This document shows positions 17,201 to 26,426 of a stretch of 64,000 nucleotides of DNA, piece by piece (the first letter of the stretch is position 1; each line of letters opens with the position of its first letter). The notes below the pieces were generated by a model. That model did not search any database. It saw only the letters and a program-made list of their open reading frames with translations, and was not told the DNA's origin. A program made the translations under genes and the position numbers. The stretch is from CAWIJJ01 sp963836405 (GTDB taxonomy: Bacteria; Acidobacteriota; Terriglobia; Bryobacterales; Bryobacteraceae): positions 248,001-312,000 of the forward strand of contig CAWIJL010000010.1 of the NCBI GenBank assembly GCA_963836405.1, in the 5' to 3' direction.

Positions 17201-19276
17201 CTACTTCAAAATGCCCAGCATATTGGAGAAGTCGTCCGTCCAGGTACGGAAGGGCTTCCCGGGGCGCAGCAGGGTCGCCTCCTGCTCGAGTTCCGGGTGC
17301 GCCGCCACCGTCGCCGGGTCCATGATCAACGCCCAGGAGCACGAAAAGCAGAGGAAGCTGTCGTCCGGCGGGTAGTAGTGGTAGATGAAGGCAAGCTTTC
17401 CCAGGCTGGCGGCTGCTCTTTCCATTACCGGCTCGAGGTTCAGGTACTTGTTCGAGATATTCACGGCCAGGATTCCCGCCGGTTTCAGGTGGCGGAAGTA
17501 AGTGCGAAAAGCTTCGAGCGTAATCAGGTGCACGGGCACGGAATCGCCGGAGAAAGCATCCATCACCAGGATGTCGAAGTGCTGATCCGGCTCCGATTCG
17601 AGGAGCAGCCGGCCGTCGCCCAGCGCGATTTCCACCTTGGCGGGTGTATCGCGCAGGTAAGTAAATTCGGTGCGCGCCAGGCGAAGCACCAGCGGGTTGA
17701 TTTCGTAGATGCGAACGGTGTCTCCGGCGCGCCCGTAGGCGGCCAGCGTGCCGCAGCCCAACCCGAGGACGCCGATGCGACGCGGCGCGCCTTCGAGCGC
17801 TTCCATGCCGCGCCCGACGCCGGAGTCCGGACAGAAGTAAGTGACGGGCATGCGCCGGTACTCCTCCTGTAACATCTGCTCGCCATGATTGATGACGCCG
17901 TGAACCAGCTTGCGGGAGGCGGACTGGTCCATTCTCGGATCGCCGTCGTCGAATACGCGCAGCAGGCCGTAGAAATTGCGAGCTACCACGCGGTAACCGG
18001 TCACCGTCTGCTTCATGATTCCCTGGATACTCCAGGCGTAAACTCCGAACACGATACCCAAGCCCACAGCCGCCGCCAACCGCCACTCCTTACCCGTCCG
18101 CCACGCGGCGCGGAAAAGCACCAGCGCCACCACCAGGCAGCAAAATGCCAGGCCCAGCGGGAACTCGTAATAGGCGCGAAACAGGTTGGGCGCGATCAGG
18201 CCCACGAATAGTCCACCCGCCGCGCCGCCCGATGAGACCAGGACATAGAACCCGGTGAGGTGCCGCGGGTGCGGCTTGAGGCGCGCCAGTTCGCCGTGGC
18301 AGACCATACAGCAGATGAACAACGCGGCCACTAAGTAGATCACCGCGTCCTTCATTGCCGGCTGCACCAGAAAGTAGAGGAACGGAATCGCCACATCCTC
18401 GCGGCGGGGCCACAGGCTGTACGCCATGTACGCCAGCGCCGCGGCGAACAGCGGCAGGAAGAGAACCCGCTGGTACAGGACCGGCGCCTCGAAACAGAGA
18501 ATGAAGCTCAACAGGTAAACGGCCAGCGGGGCGATCCAGAGAAACGGAATTGCCGCCACGTCCTGCGTGAGGTGGGTAGTCACGGCCAGCAGCAGCACCG
18601 ACGCGCTCGCCGCCAGGCCGAACCACAGCAGGCGAAGCGTCCCGGACGGAGCGGCTTCATCGCCTTCCGCCGCGCCGGCTTCCGTCTCCCCCACGGGCGG
18701 CAGCGCGGCGGCTCGCCACGCCGTAATACCGCATATCGCGGCGAAACAAACGAACGCCGCGGACCATAGGTAGCCTTGCGTCCGCGTCGCGAGGCCCGGT
18801 TCGATCCACAGCGGATAGCTCACCAGCGCCAGCATGGAGGCGAAGTTCGATAGCGCGAACAGCCGGTATGGCATTCCGCCCTTGTGGCTTCGCGCATACC
18901 ACGCCTGGAGCAGGGGACTGGTGGAGGAAAGCAGAAAGTACGGTAGCCCTACGGTCACGGTCAGGACCGCCAGAATGCGAAGCGAAGGTTGGCCGCCGGC
19001 CGTTTTCCACGCGGGATTCGGCAAGACGGGGAGCGCGGCCAGGCTCACCGCCAGCGCGGCAATGTGGATGGCCGCCTGCCGCCGCGGTTCGAACCGACGG
19101 TGCAGCCAGTGGGCATACACGTAGCCGCCCAGCAGCAGGATCTGGAAGAAGAGCATGCACGTGCTCCACACCGCGGAAGTGCCGCCGAACCACGGCAGGA
19201 TCATCTTCGCGATCATCGGCTGCACTTCGAAAAGCAGGAAGGCAGACAAGAAAATAGTGACGGCGTAGAAGAGCAC
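17201..19276 (-). CDS. Membrane-bound spermidine-synthase-like (fused MFS/SpeE) protein
   Basis: 691 residues. The first 420 or so form many hydrophobic helices (starts LFYAVTIFLSAFLLFEVQPM). The C-terminal 230 residues are a Rossmann methyltransferase-like polyamine synthase domain: GVLGLGCGTLAAY (nucleotide site), IYEINP, LGDGRLLLE and VMDAFSGDSVPVHL (the D-A-F/Y gate motif). The family is common in Acidobacteria and Planctomycetes, but its substrate has not been shown. The 3' end is convergent with the AAA ATPase gene (19 bp). Confidence 0.85.
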   Translation of the reverse strand: MLFYAVTIFLSAFLLFEVQPMIAKMILPWFGGTSAVWSTCMLFFQILLLGGYVYAHWLHRRFEPRRQAAIHIAALAVSLAALPVLPNPAWKTAGGQPSLRILAVLTVTVGLPYFLLSSTSPLLQAWYARSHKGGMPYRLFALSNFASMLALVSYPLWIEPGLATRTQGYLWSAAFVCFAAICGITAWRAAALPPVGETEAGAAEGDEAAPSGTLRLLWFGLAASASVLLLAVTTHLTQDVAAIPFLWIAPLAVYLLSFILCFEAPVLYQRVLFLPLFAAALAYMAYSLWPRREDVAIPFLYFLVQPAMKDAVIYLVAALFICCMVCHGELARLKPHPRHLTGFYVLVSSGGAAGGLFVGLIAPNLFRAYYEFPLGLAFCCLVVALVLFRAAWRTGKEWRLAAAVGLGIVFGVYAWSIQGIMKQTVTGYRVVARNFYGLLRVFDDGDPRMDQSASRKLVHGVINHGEQMLQEEYRRMPVTYFCPDSGVGRGMEALEGAPRRIGVLGLGCGTLAAYGRAGDTVRIYEINPLVLRLARTEFTYLRDTPAKVEIALGDGRLLLESEPDQHFDILVMDAFSGDSVPVHLITLEAFRTYFRHLKPAGILAVNISNKYLNLEPVMERAAASLGKLAFIYHYYPPDDSFLCFSCSWALIMDPATVAAHPELEQEATLLRPGKPFRTWTDDFSNMLGILK

Positions 19277-19356
19277 TGGACCACCGATTGTCCCAGATTA
19301 CAGTTGAAAAACGCCACGGCAGGCCGTGCGATAATCCGATGCGGAGGCGCCAATCC

Positions 19357-20520
19357 ATGCGCACGGGCCTTTTCCTGGCCATCCTCCTCGCGTTGGCCGC
19401 TGTGCCGCGAGTGGGATGGCCTCAGTCTCAGAATTCCGCCTGGCAGTTGAGCGGCCGGGTGCTGGTCGAAGGCGGCGGCGCTCCCCCGGCCCGCGTTGAA
19501 ATCGACAGCGTTTGTAATGGGAACGCTTATGTCTCCGGTTATACGGACCGCAGCGGCGCATTCAGTTTCCGCACCGGTCCGACTGCCAATCCCGCCCTCC
19601 AGGATGCGAGTGTCGGCCTGTCCGAAGGATCGTTCGGGCGCCCCCGATCCGGCGGATCCGGGGCCGCCGCCACTCCCAGCGACGACTCCTCCGCGGGCAG
19701 CCAGTACGAAGAGCCCCGGGCCCCCACGACGGCCCGCCGCAACTCCGCCGGCGATCAGCTTCTGAGGAATTGCGAACTGCGCTTCCTGCTTGCCGGCTAC
19801 TACACCGACCCGGTTCCTCTCGGCACCCGGAAATCGGGCGACGGCTCAGACTTGGGGACAATCATCCTTCGCCCCCTGGCACGAGCCGACGGAACAACCG
19901 TCAGCATCAGTTCTTTAAAAGCGCCCGGCCGCGCCCGCGGTGCGCTGGACAGGGGCCGCAAGGCCGCCGGCAACGGCGACCCCGCCGCCGCCCGTGAAAG
20001 CTTCCGGAAGGCCGTGGAGGCGTACCCCGGCTATGCCGAAGCGTGGTTCGAACTGGGCAATCTGGAGGCGCGCCAGCAGCGGCCTGGAGAGGCGGCACGC
20101 GCGTTCGTTGCCTCAATGCAGGCCGACCCTCACTATCCCGACCCGTACTTTGGCCTGGCCGCGCTCCAGACCACCGGCGAGAAATGGCGGGACCTCGCCG
20201 AAACCATGGACAAACTGGTCCGCCTCGCTCCCATGCGCTATCCGCGGGCCTATTACCTGAGCGCGGCCGCCAATTACAACCTCGGCAACCTGGACGCGGC
20301 TGAAAGCGCGGCCCGCCAGTCTCAGAAGCTCGATGTCCGCATGGAGTTTCCCCGCGCCTGGTACCTGCTCGGCAAGATTCTCGAACGCCGCCGCGATTTC
20401 GCGGGTGCCGCCCTGCAGTTGCGCGATTTCCTGCGCATGGTGCCGCAAGCCGCCGACCGCGACGCCGTACAGAAGGAAGTTGCGCGGCTTACCGAACTGG
20501 CGGGCGGGCCCTCGTTTTAA
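19357..20520 (+). CDS. Secreted TPR protein with carboxypeptidase-regulatory-like N-terminal domain
   Basis: About 387 residues. ATG 19357 is preceded by GGAGG (9-nt spacing) and opens a signal peptide (MRTGLFLAILLALAAVPRVGWP). Residues about 30-80 form a beta-sandwich of the carboxypeptidase-regulatory type (LSGRVLVEGGG...GYTDRSGAFSFRTG). The region from about 215 on is TPR (GNGDPAAARESFRKAVEAYP, GYAEAWFELGNLEAR). It probably acts as a periplasmic protein-interaction module. Its last 32 bp overlap the convergent pentapeptide gene. Confidence 0.8.
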   Translation: MRTGLFLAILLALAAVPRVGWPQSQNSAWQLSGRVLVEGGGAPPARVEIDSVCNGNAYVSGYTDRSGAFSFRTGPTANPALQDASVGLSEGSFGRPRSGGSGAAATPSDDSSAGSQYEEPRAPTTARRNSAGDQLLRNCELRFLLAGYYTDPVPLGTRKSGDGSDLGTIILRPLARADGTTVSISSLKAPGRARGALDRGRKAAGNGDPAAARESFRKAVEAYPGYAEAWFELGNLEARQQRPGEAARAFVASMQADPHYPDPYFGLAALQTTGEKWRDLAETMDKLVRLAPMRYPRAYYLSAAANYNLGNLDAAESAARQSQKLDVRMEFPRAWYLLGKILERRRDFAGAALQLRDFLRMVPQAADRDAVQKEVARLTELAGGPSF

Positions 20521-21556
20521 CCGCGCGGTCCGCCGCGGCCACAATCGCCTCCAGCGGTTTTCGGACTACGTCCACCGCGCCGCGGTACCGGATCACCGGC
20601 AGAAACCACGGGTACGGCGAGTAGTCCGTCTCCACCACCGAGGTCTCGCGCGCCCTCGCCTGGAGAATCGGTTGCACCGGGACCGACGGAAGGTCCGGCA
20701 CGATCCGTTCGAGTTCCTGAAGCACGACTTTGGCCTCCGTCAGGTCGGCGATGACGAACCGGGACATGTGCGCGAGGGTCGAGATCGTCTCCCGGTAGCT
20801 CCGGCTCGCCGGCTTTTCGAAATCGAACAGGATCGGCGAATAGCCGCGTTCCCGGAGGGCATCCCGCAGCGCATCCAGCACCGGCTTGCGATTCTCCGAG
20901 AACCGGCCCAGGATCAACACCGCCCGCGAAGCGATGGAGTCGATCACGTCGCGGATTTCCCGGTTGTTGAGGAGCAGATAAACAAACTGCGCCACCTTGA
21001 AATTGTCCACCGTGATCTCGGGCTCGTCCGGCGGTGTGATGATCAACCCCTGCTGGCTCGCTCCCTCCAGGTCCACATCCCACACCGACGCGCCGAAGAC
21101 CCGGCACCCGTCGAGCCTCGCGCCTTTGAGCTTTGCCCGGGTGAGCGAGGCGTTGTGGAAGGACGCGAAGCGCAGATCCGAACCGCTGAAATCGGTAAGC
21201 CGGAGGTTGGCGCCCTGAAAATCCGCGGACATTGCGGGCGCCAGGTTCACGCGGGCGGCGTTCAGACTGGCGTGGCTGAAGTCCGCTGCCACAAGCTTGG
21301 CGCCGTCCAGCCGCGACGCCGTCAGATTCGCCTTGCGCAGCCTGGCGTGTCGCAGGTCGGCTCCCGTCAGGTCCACCCGGTACAGGCTTGCATTGTGCAG
21401 AAATGCGTCTTTGAGCCGCGCTCCCCTGAGGTCGATCAGCGGTCCGCCCGGACGCCCGGCTTTCCCCCAGACCTCCGGAGTCCGGCACTCGTTCCATCGC
21501 GCCACCCCGCGCGCCGTGCCCGAGAGTAGTGCCCGGATTGCGTCCTGTTGGTCCAT
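20489..21556 (-). CDS. Pentapeptide-repeat protein with C-terminal TIR/NTP-binding-like domain
   Basis: 355 residues. From about 40 to 170 there are some twenty A(D/N)LxxA-type pentapeptides (ADLRHARLRKANLT, ADFQGANLRLTDFS), which fold as a right-handed beta-helix. The C-terminal domain (about 215-320: RAVLILGRFSENRKPVLDAL, LFDFEKPASRSYRET, MSRFVIADLTE) is a recurrent Rossmann-like domain that I regard as TIR-like by strand order. Role unknown; signalling or defence is possible. It is followed 4 bp downstream by nothing on this strand and preceded by the methyltransferase end. Confidence 0.75.
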   Translation of the reverse strand: MDQQDAIRALLSGTARGVARWNECRTPEVWGKAGRPGGPLIDLRGARLKDAFLHNASLYRVDLTGADLRHARLRKANLTASRLDGAKLVAADFSHASLNAARVNLAPAMSADFQGANLRLTDFSGSDLRFASFHNASLTRAKLKGARLDGCRVFGASVWDVDLEGASQQGLIITPPDEPEITVDNFKVAQFVYLLLNNREIRDVIDSIASRAVLILGRFSENRKPVLDALRDALRERGYSPILFDFEKPASRSYRETISTLAHMSRFVIADLTEAKVVLQELERIVPDLPSVPVQPILQARARETSVVETDYSPYPWFLPVIRYRGAVDVVRKPLEAIVAAADRAVKTRARPPVR

Positions 21557-21560
21557 GCGG

Positions 21561-22175
21561 CTATGCGACCCCCTTCCGCAAAACCCAGGTTGTCATCGAC
21601 CGTTGATTCTGCACCACGGTAGTCTTGAGCGGATCCTCGAGCCTTCCACCGAGCCGCTCCGTCCACTCGAGCAGCAGCCGTTCGTCCACCAGATACCGTT
21701 CCGAGCCGTCCGGCAGCAGGTGGCGACGCCCCTCCAGTTGCGTCACCTGTTTCTCGATTCCGATGGTCGATGCCAGCCGGCAGAACAGCAATCCTCCCGG
21801 CTTCAGGACGCGCCAGGTGCCGCGCAGCATCGCTTCGAACTGCCGGTCGTCGCGCGCAAAGTGCAGGACTGCGATCGAGATTGCGACGTCGGCGAACGCC
21901 TCCGGGAAACTGGACGCTTCGATTGCCTCTACCCGGAAATTCTCGCGAGGCAGGCCGGGAGAAAGCGACGCGGCCAATTTCCGCACGCTCTCCACTGCCT
22001 GCGCGTCGACGTCCGACCCGAACAGCTCATATCCCTCGCGCATCAGGTAGACGAGGTTGCGGCCATGCCCGCATCCCGCATCGACAATCCGCATGCCGGG
22101 CCGGATGCGCCCCCGCTGGAGCTGGTCGAAGAGGTAAATGTCGATCCCGCCGAATTGCTCGCCTAGTTTCGGCAT
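21561..22175 (-). CDS. Class I SAM-dependent methyltransferase
   Basis: About 204 residues from ATG 22175, with GGAGGAG immediately upstream. SAM motif I is RIVDAGCGHGRNLVYLM, then FGSDVDAQAVES, the acidic motif FADVAISIAVLHFA, and WRVLKPGGLLFCRLAS. The substrate is not predictable. Only 4 bp separate its stop from the start of the pentapeptide gene, suggesting co-transcription of the two. Its start codon and RBS fall at the edge of a 43-bp direct repeat also present at 23930. Confidence 0.85.
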   Translation of the reverse strand: MPKLGEQFGGIDIYLFDQLQRGRIRPGMRIVDAGCGHGRNLVYLMREGYELFGSDVDAQAVESVRKLAASLSPGLPRENFRVEAIEASSFPEAFADVAISIAVLHFARDDRQFEAMLRGTWRVLKPGGLLFCRLASTIGIEKQVTQLEGRRHLLPDGSERYLVDERLLLEWTERLGGRLEDPLKTTVVQNQRSMTTWVLRKGVA

Positions 22176-22216
22176 GCCTCCTCCGATGATACGGGAAGGA
22201 GGTGCTTGCTCGCGGG
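22174..22216. repeat. 43-bp direct repeat, copy A
   Basis: Matches 23930-23972 at 40 of 43 positions. It contains the core ATACGGGAAGGAGG followed by GCTTGCTCGCGGG. It sits between the ABC permease 3' end and the methyltransferase start, so with copy B it brackets the two ABC exporter genes. Confidence 0.85.
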
Positions 22217-22222
22217 AACGGC

Positions 22223-22996
22223 CTAGACTCCCTCCTGTCGCCGGCCGAGATCCCATGACGCCAAAGGCGCGAGCGCAAGGCCTCCGAACGCGCCGAACAG
22301 CGCGGCTGCGAGCGTGTTATGCGAGTCGTAGAGTCCTTGCGGCCGGACGTTCATGGGAAGGGTCCAGGGATACCACCACCCGAAAATGTCAGGACTGACG
22401 TTTACAAGCAGCACTCCGATTATCATGGCCGCGAAAGCGATCCCCGCCGGCACTGGAAAACCTGGAAACCGGACGCTCAGCCAGGTGTGGATGACGATCA
22501 ACAGCCAACACGCCGAATAAGCCCGGATCGCGGTGAGCAGTATCTCGATCCATGGCGTGGAAGCCGCCAGATGCAGACCGCGGACCCAGCTGAAGAACAG
22601 CACTCCGGCCACGGAGGTCACGGCAAACGCAACGAAACTCACCGCAACCAACAAACCGCAGAACAGCATTTTGACCGCGAATATGCTCCACCGGGCGATG
22701 GGCAACGTAAAGAGCTGCTTCCAGTGCCGGCCGTCATGCTCCATCCCGGCCAGGCAAATCGCTTCGAACACGATCAGCGCAGGAGTGAACAATCCCAGCC
22801 ACATCACCCAGCCGAAGGTGCGCAGATCGGCCCACAACGCCCTTGGGTTGCTGGCATTGATCGTGTGCCGGCTAAACAGCGTGAGAAGTTGCAGCACGAG
22901 CAACAATAACGGGGCTGCGATCGCCAGTCGTATGGGGGCTGCGCGGCGCATCTTGATGACCTCCGAGCCGATGAGCGCCCACGTCATTCGAATCAT
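22223..22996 (-). CDS. ABC-2 type permease (exporter membrane subunit)
   Basis: 257 residues with about six hydrophobic helices (for example RLAIAAPLLLLVLQLLTLF, AGIAFAAMIIGVLLVNVS). It begins MIRMTWALIGSEVIKMRR, typical of ABC-2 permeases of the bacitracin/lantibiotic export type, and contains the coupling-region-like EHDGRHWKQLFTLPI. Its start overlaps the ATPase stop by 4 bp. The substrate is unknown. Confidence 0.85.
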   Translation of the reverse strand: MIRMTWALIGSEVIKMRRAAPIRLAIAAPLLLLVLQLLTLFSRHTINASNPRALWADLRTFGWVMWLGLFTPALIVFEAICLAGMEHDGRHWKQLFTLPIARWSIFAVKMLFCGLLVAVSFVAFAVTSVAGVLFFSWVRGLHLAASTPWIEILLTAIRAYSACWLLIVIHTWLSVRFPGFPVPAGIAFAAMIIGVLLVNVSPDIFGWWYPWTLPMNVRPQGLYDSHNTLAAALFGAFGGLALAPLASWDLGRRQEGV

Positions 22997-23838
22997 CGCA
23001 AACTCCCGTCCGCCGCAGCCTCGGTAACTTCCAGGAAAAGCTGTTCCAGGGTCGCCAACTCGATTGTCAGGTGATGGACTCCGATATCGCTCTCGACCAG
23101 CAGCCGATTCACTTCCCTGGCGATCTCCCGGGTCGCCCCGTAGATGACCAGGTGTTCCCCCCGTTCATCTACGGTGTAACCATGAGAGGCCAAAAGCCCG
23201 AGTGCTTCCCGGCGGCGGTCGACCTGGATTCGGAGTTCCTGTGGCACACGGGCCGACAACTCCTGGCGGGTGCCCTGAAACAGCAGATCGCCCTCACCAT
23301 TCAGAATTCCGATATCAGTCGCGACGAGGTCCAGGTAATCGAGTTGATGACTGGAAACCAGAAAAGTTGTCCCAAACTCGTGCTGCATTGCCTGTATCAC
23401 CGACCGAAACGTCTCCAGTCCTCCGGCATCGAGGCCATTCATCGGCTCATCCAGCAGCACCAGTTCCGGTCGCCCGAGCAATGCGATCGCGATTCCGAGC
23501 CGCTGCCGCATACCGCGAGAGTATTCGCGGACCGCGTTACCCGCATAGTCGCCCATCTCGAGCGCGTCAATGGCCCGCTCCGCATCGCGGCGCTCCAGCC
23601 CTTTCAACCTGCGCGCGATTTCGAGGTTCTCCCGGCCGGTGAGGTGCTCATACAACGAAGGCTGCTCGATGAGCGACCCCACACGCCGCAGGATGCCGGG
23701 TAAGGCGTTTGGGAGGGGTTGTCCGAAGAGCCGGATGTCGCCGCTTACCGGTCGGAGCAGGCCCAGGATCATCCGAATCGCCGTGGTTTTACCGGCTCCA
23801 TTCGGACCAAGGAAGCCGAAAATGCTGCGCCGCGGCAC
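22993..23838 (-). CDS. ABC transporter ATP-binding subunit; N-terminus lost to a frameshift
   Basis: From GTG 23838 the product has 281 residues: Walker A GPNGAGKT, signature YSRGMRQRLGIA, Walker B LVLLDEP, H-loop SSHQ, and a C-terminal accessory domain as in BcrA-type exporters. It opens directly at the second strand and lacks the usual first 25-30 residues. These are present upstream in another frame, 23915-23875 (LEFVVETDRLTGGYG, including the A-loop tyrosine), with GGAGGAG at 23927-23921 before a CTG. So one indel near 23865-23875 separates the N-terminus. The protein works with the overlapping permease gene. Confidence 0.85.
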   Translation of the reverse strand: MPRRSIFGFLGPNGAGKTTAIRMILGLLRPVSGDIRLFGQPLPNALPGILRRVGSLIEQPSLYEHLTGRENLEIARRLKGLERRDAERAIDALEMGDYAGNAVREYSRGMRQRLGIAIALLGRPELVLLDEPMNGLDAGGLETFRSVIQAMQHEFGTTFLVSSHQLDYLDLVATDIGILNGEGDLLFQGTRQELSARVPQELRIQVDRRREALGLLASHGYTVDERGEHLVIYGATREIAREVNRLLVESDIGVHHLTIELATLEQLFLEVTEAAADGSLR

Positions 23839-23929
23839 GCGAAGAGAGAGGGCGTGCAGGACGATGGTGGCCCGTATCCGCCGGTCAATCGATCTGTCTC
23901 AACAACGAACTCCAGGAGAACTCCTCCGG

Positions 23930-23972
23930 ATGCCTCATCCGATCATACGGGAAGGAGGCGCTTGCTCGCGGG
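23930..23972. repeat. 43-bp direct repeat, copy B
   Basis: Second copy of the 22174-22216 repeat (three mismatches). It lies between the 3' end of the ADOP permease gene (23986) and the presumed RBS of the ABC ATPase. In both copies the repeat ends close to the ribosome binding site of the minus-strand gene that follows. Confidence 0.85.
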
Positions 23973-23985
23973 TTCGACGGCGGCT

Positions 23986-26386
23986 TCACTCGTTGCGGAG
24001 GGCGACCAGCGGGTCCACGCGCATCGCCCGCCAGGCCGGGACCAGACAGGCGGGGACGGCAGTGGCGGCCAGGACCGCAGCCACCATGAAATATGTCGCC
24101 GCATCGGTGGGCTTCACGCCGAAGAGCTGGCTTGCGAGCAGTTTGCCGAGCCCCAGCGCCCCCGCGAGCCCGATGCCCATGCCCGCCAGGATGAGGACTC
24201 CCGCATAGCGGACCACGATTCGCAAAACGTCGCCGCGCTGCGCGCCGAGGGCCATGCGGATCCCGATCTCCCGGGTGGCCTGGGTTACGGAATAGGCGAT
24301 CACGCCGTAGACCCCGACCATCGCGAGTGCCAGCGCGAGACCGGCGAACACGGCCATCAGCAGCATCGAAAAGCGGCGCTGGGAAAGTGAAACAGCGACC
24401 AATTGATCCACGGTGCCGACCGCATCGAGCGGCAGTTCGGAGTCCATCTCCCGGACAACGCCGCGCACTGCCGCGATCAGAGACTCGGGATCGCGCGCGG
24501 TTCGCACGCCGAAATACATGGCTCCGAACGGCACTTGCGCGGCAGGCTGGTAGACCGCGGGCCGGCCGGTGGATTCCAGCTCCTGATCGCGGACATCGCC
24601 CACAATTCCGACGATTTCCGAGGGCCGGCTGCCGTTGCCCATCTGAATTTGCTGGCCGATGGGATTCTCATTGGGGTAGTAGCGGCGCGCCATGTCCTCG
24701 CTAATGATGGCCACGGGGGTCCCGGCGGGATTGTCGCGTTCGGTGAAGTCGCGGCCGGATTTGAGGGGAATCCGGAGCGCCTGAAAGTAGCCGGGAGTCG
24801 CGGCGTAATAAGCGGCGCTATGCTCGGTGCCGGGCGGTAGGGGCGGCTTACCAATCTGGGTGAACGTGAGGATGTAGTCGTCGCCGGCCAGCGGGAAAAT
24901 CTGTGCCGCGCCTGCCGCGGTGACGCCGGGCAGGTCGCGCAGCCGCTCCAGGGCCCGCGAATAAAAGGAGGTCCGCTGTTCCGGCGTCTGGTATTTGGCG
25001 CCGGGCAGGTTCGTGCGGAAGGTCAGCATGCCGGACGAATCGAAGCCGGGATCGGTGCCTTGCAGAAGATAGAAGCTGCGCATCGAGCAGACCGGCTCCG
25101 GACAGGAGAACCAGCGCCAGCGCCACCTCGCCCATCACCAGCAGGCTGCGCACGCCGTTGTGGCGGAAGCCGACCGAATTGCCGCGGCCGCCCTCGCGCA
25201 GCGAGGAATTCAGATCGGTGCGGGCCATGTGGACGGCCGGGGCGAGGCCGAACAGCACCCCTGTAAACAACGCCACGGCGGCGGTGAACCCGAGCACCAC
25301 CCAATTGATATTGATTTCGGAGGCGCGAGGAAGAATGGTGGGACTGAGATTGACCAGGAGGCGGGTGCCGGCCCAGGCGAACGCCAGGCCGAGCGCCGCT
25401 CCGGCCGCGGCCAGCAGCAGGCTCTCGGTCAGAAGCTGGCGTATCAGGCGCCATTGTCCGGCACCCAGCGCGCAACGCACGCCGATCTCGCGCCGCCTGC
25501 CTGCGGATCGGGAAAGCAGCAGGTTGGCGACGTTGACGCAGGCAATTAGCAAGACAAAGCCAACTGCGGCCGCCAGCGTGAGCATAGCGGGACGGATCCG
25601 GCCCACCACCGACTCCTGGAGTGGCTGAAGCGTGCTGTCCCAACCGGTATTGCTCTCCGGAAAGTCCTTTTCGGCGCGGCCGGCTATGGTGTTCAGGTCG
25701 GTTTGCGCCGAGGACAACAGAATCCCAGGCTTCAGGCGGCCGATGCCGAGCAGGTAATGACCGCCCCGCTGGGTCCAGTTCGGCTGGTCCATCGTGAGCG
25801 GCGTCCAGATTTCGGCCCGGTTGGGGAATTGAAACCCGTCGGGCATGACCCCGATCACCGTGTACATCTCGTCATTGAGCTTGATCTGGCGGCCGAGTGC
25901 ATCGTTAGCCCCTGCGAATCTTCGCTGCCAAAGCGGGTAGCTCAGGATTACGACGCGTTGCGAGCCCAGATCGCCTTCCGCGGCCGAAAAGGCGCGTCCG
26001 ATTGCCGGCTTCGTTCCGATGATCCGGAAAAAGTCGGTGGTGACGCGGGCTCCGCGAATCCGCTCGGGCTCGGTGCCGCTCACGAGGTTGAAGCCGCCGC
26101 TGCCGATGGCGGCGATGCCCGAAAAGCTGCGGTTGTTATCTCGAAATCCCAGATAATTACCCGGCGACAGGGAGAACTGGGGAAACCCGGCTTTGAGGTT
26201 TCGCTCGCGCACCACCACCAGTTCTTCAGGCTTTTCGTAACGCAGAGGCGCCAGCAGGACCGAGTGGACGACCGTGAATATCGCGGTATTGGCACCGATT
26301 CCGAGGGCGAGGGCCAACACGGCAACGGAGGCGAAACCTGGGTTCCGCGCCATCGTGCGGATTGCATAGCGGGCATCTTGCAGCAT
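23986..26386 (-). CDS. ADOP-type FtsX/MacB-family permease, frameshifted
   Basis: Joined length about 800 residues, typical for acidobacterial duplicated orphan permeases: two MacB_PCD/FtsX halves with four plus four membrane helices. The start MLQDARYAIRTMARNPGFA is the family hallmark, as is the end AMRVDPLVALRNE. The first frame runs 26386 to about 25083 (LALVLLSGAGLL) and the second continues MRSFYLLQGTDPGFDSSG to 23986. Family members read straight through as GLLxRS, so one extra base near 25083 is the simplest explanation. The role is unknown; no ATPase is fused, although a separate ABC pair lies just downstream. Confidence 0.85.
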
Positions 26387-26426
26387 CGGCAGTTAGACGA
26401 CCGCCGAGGCGATGGGTTACGCGGGT

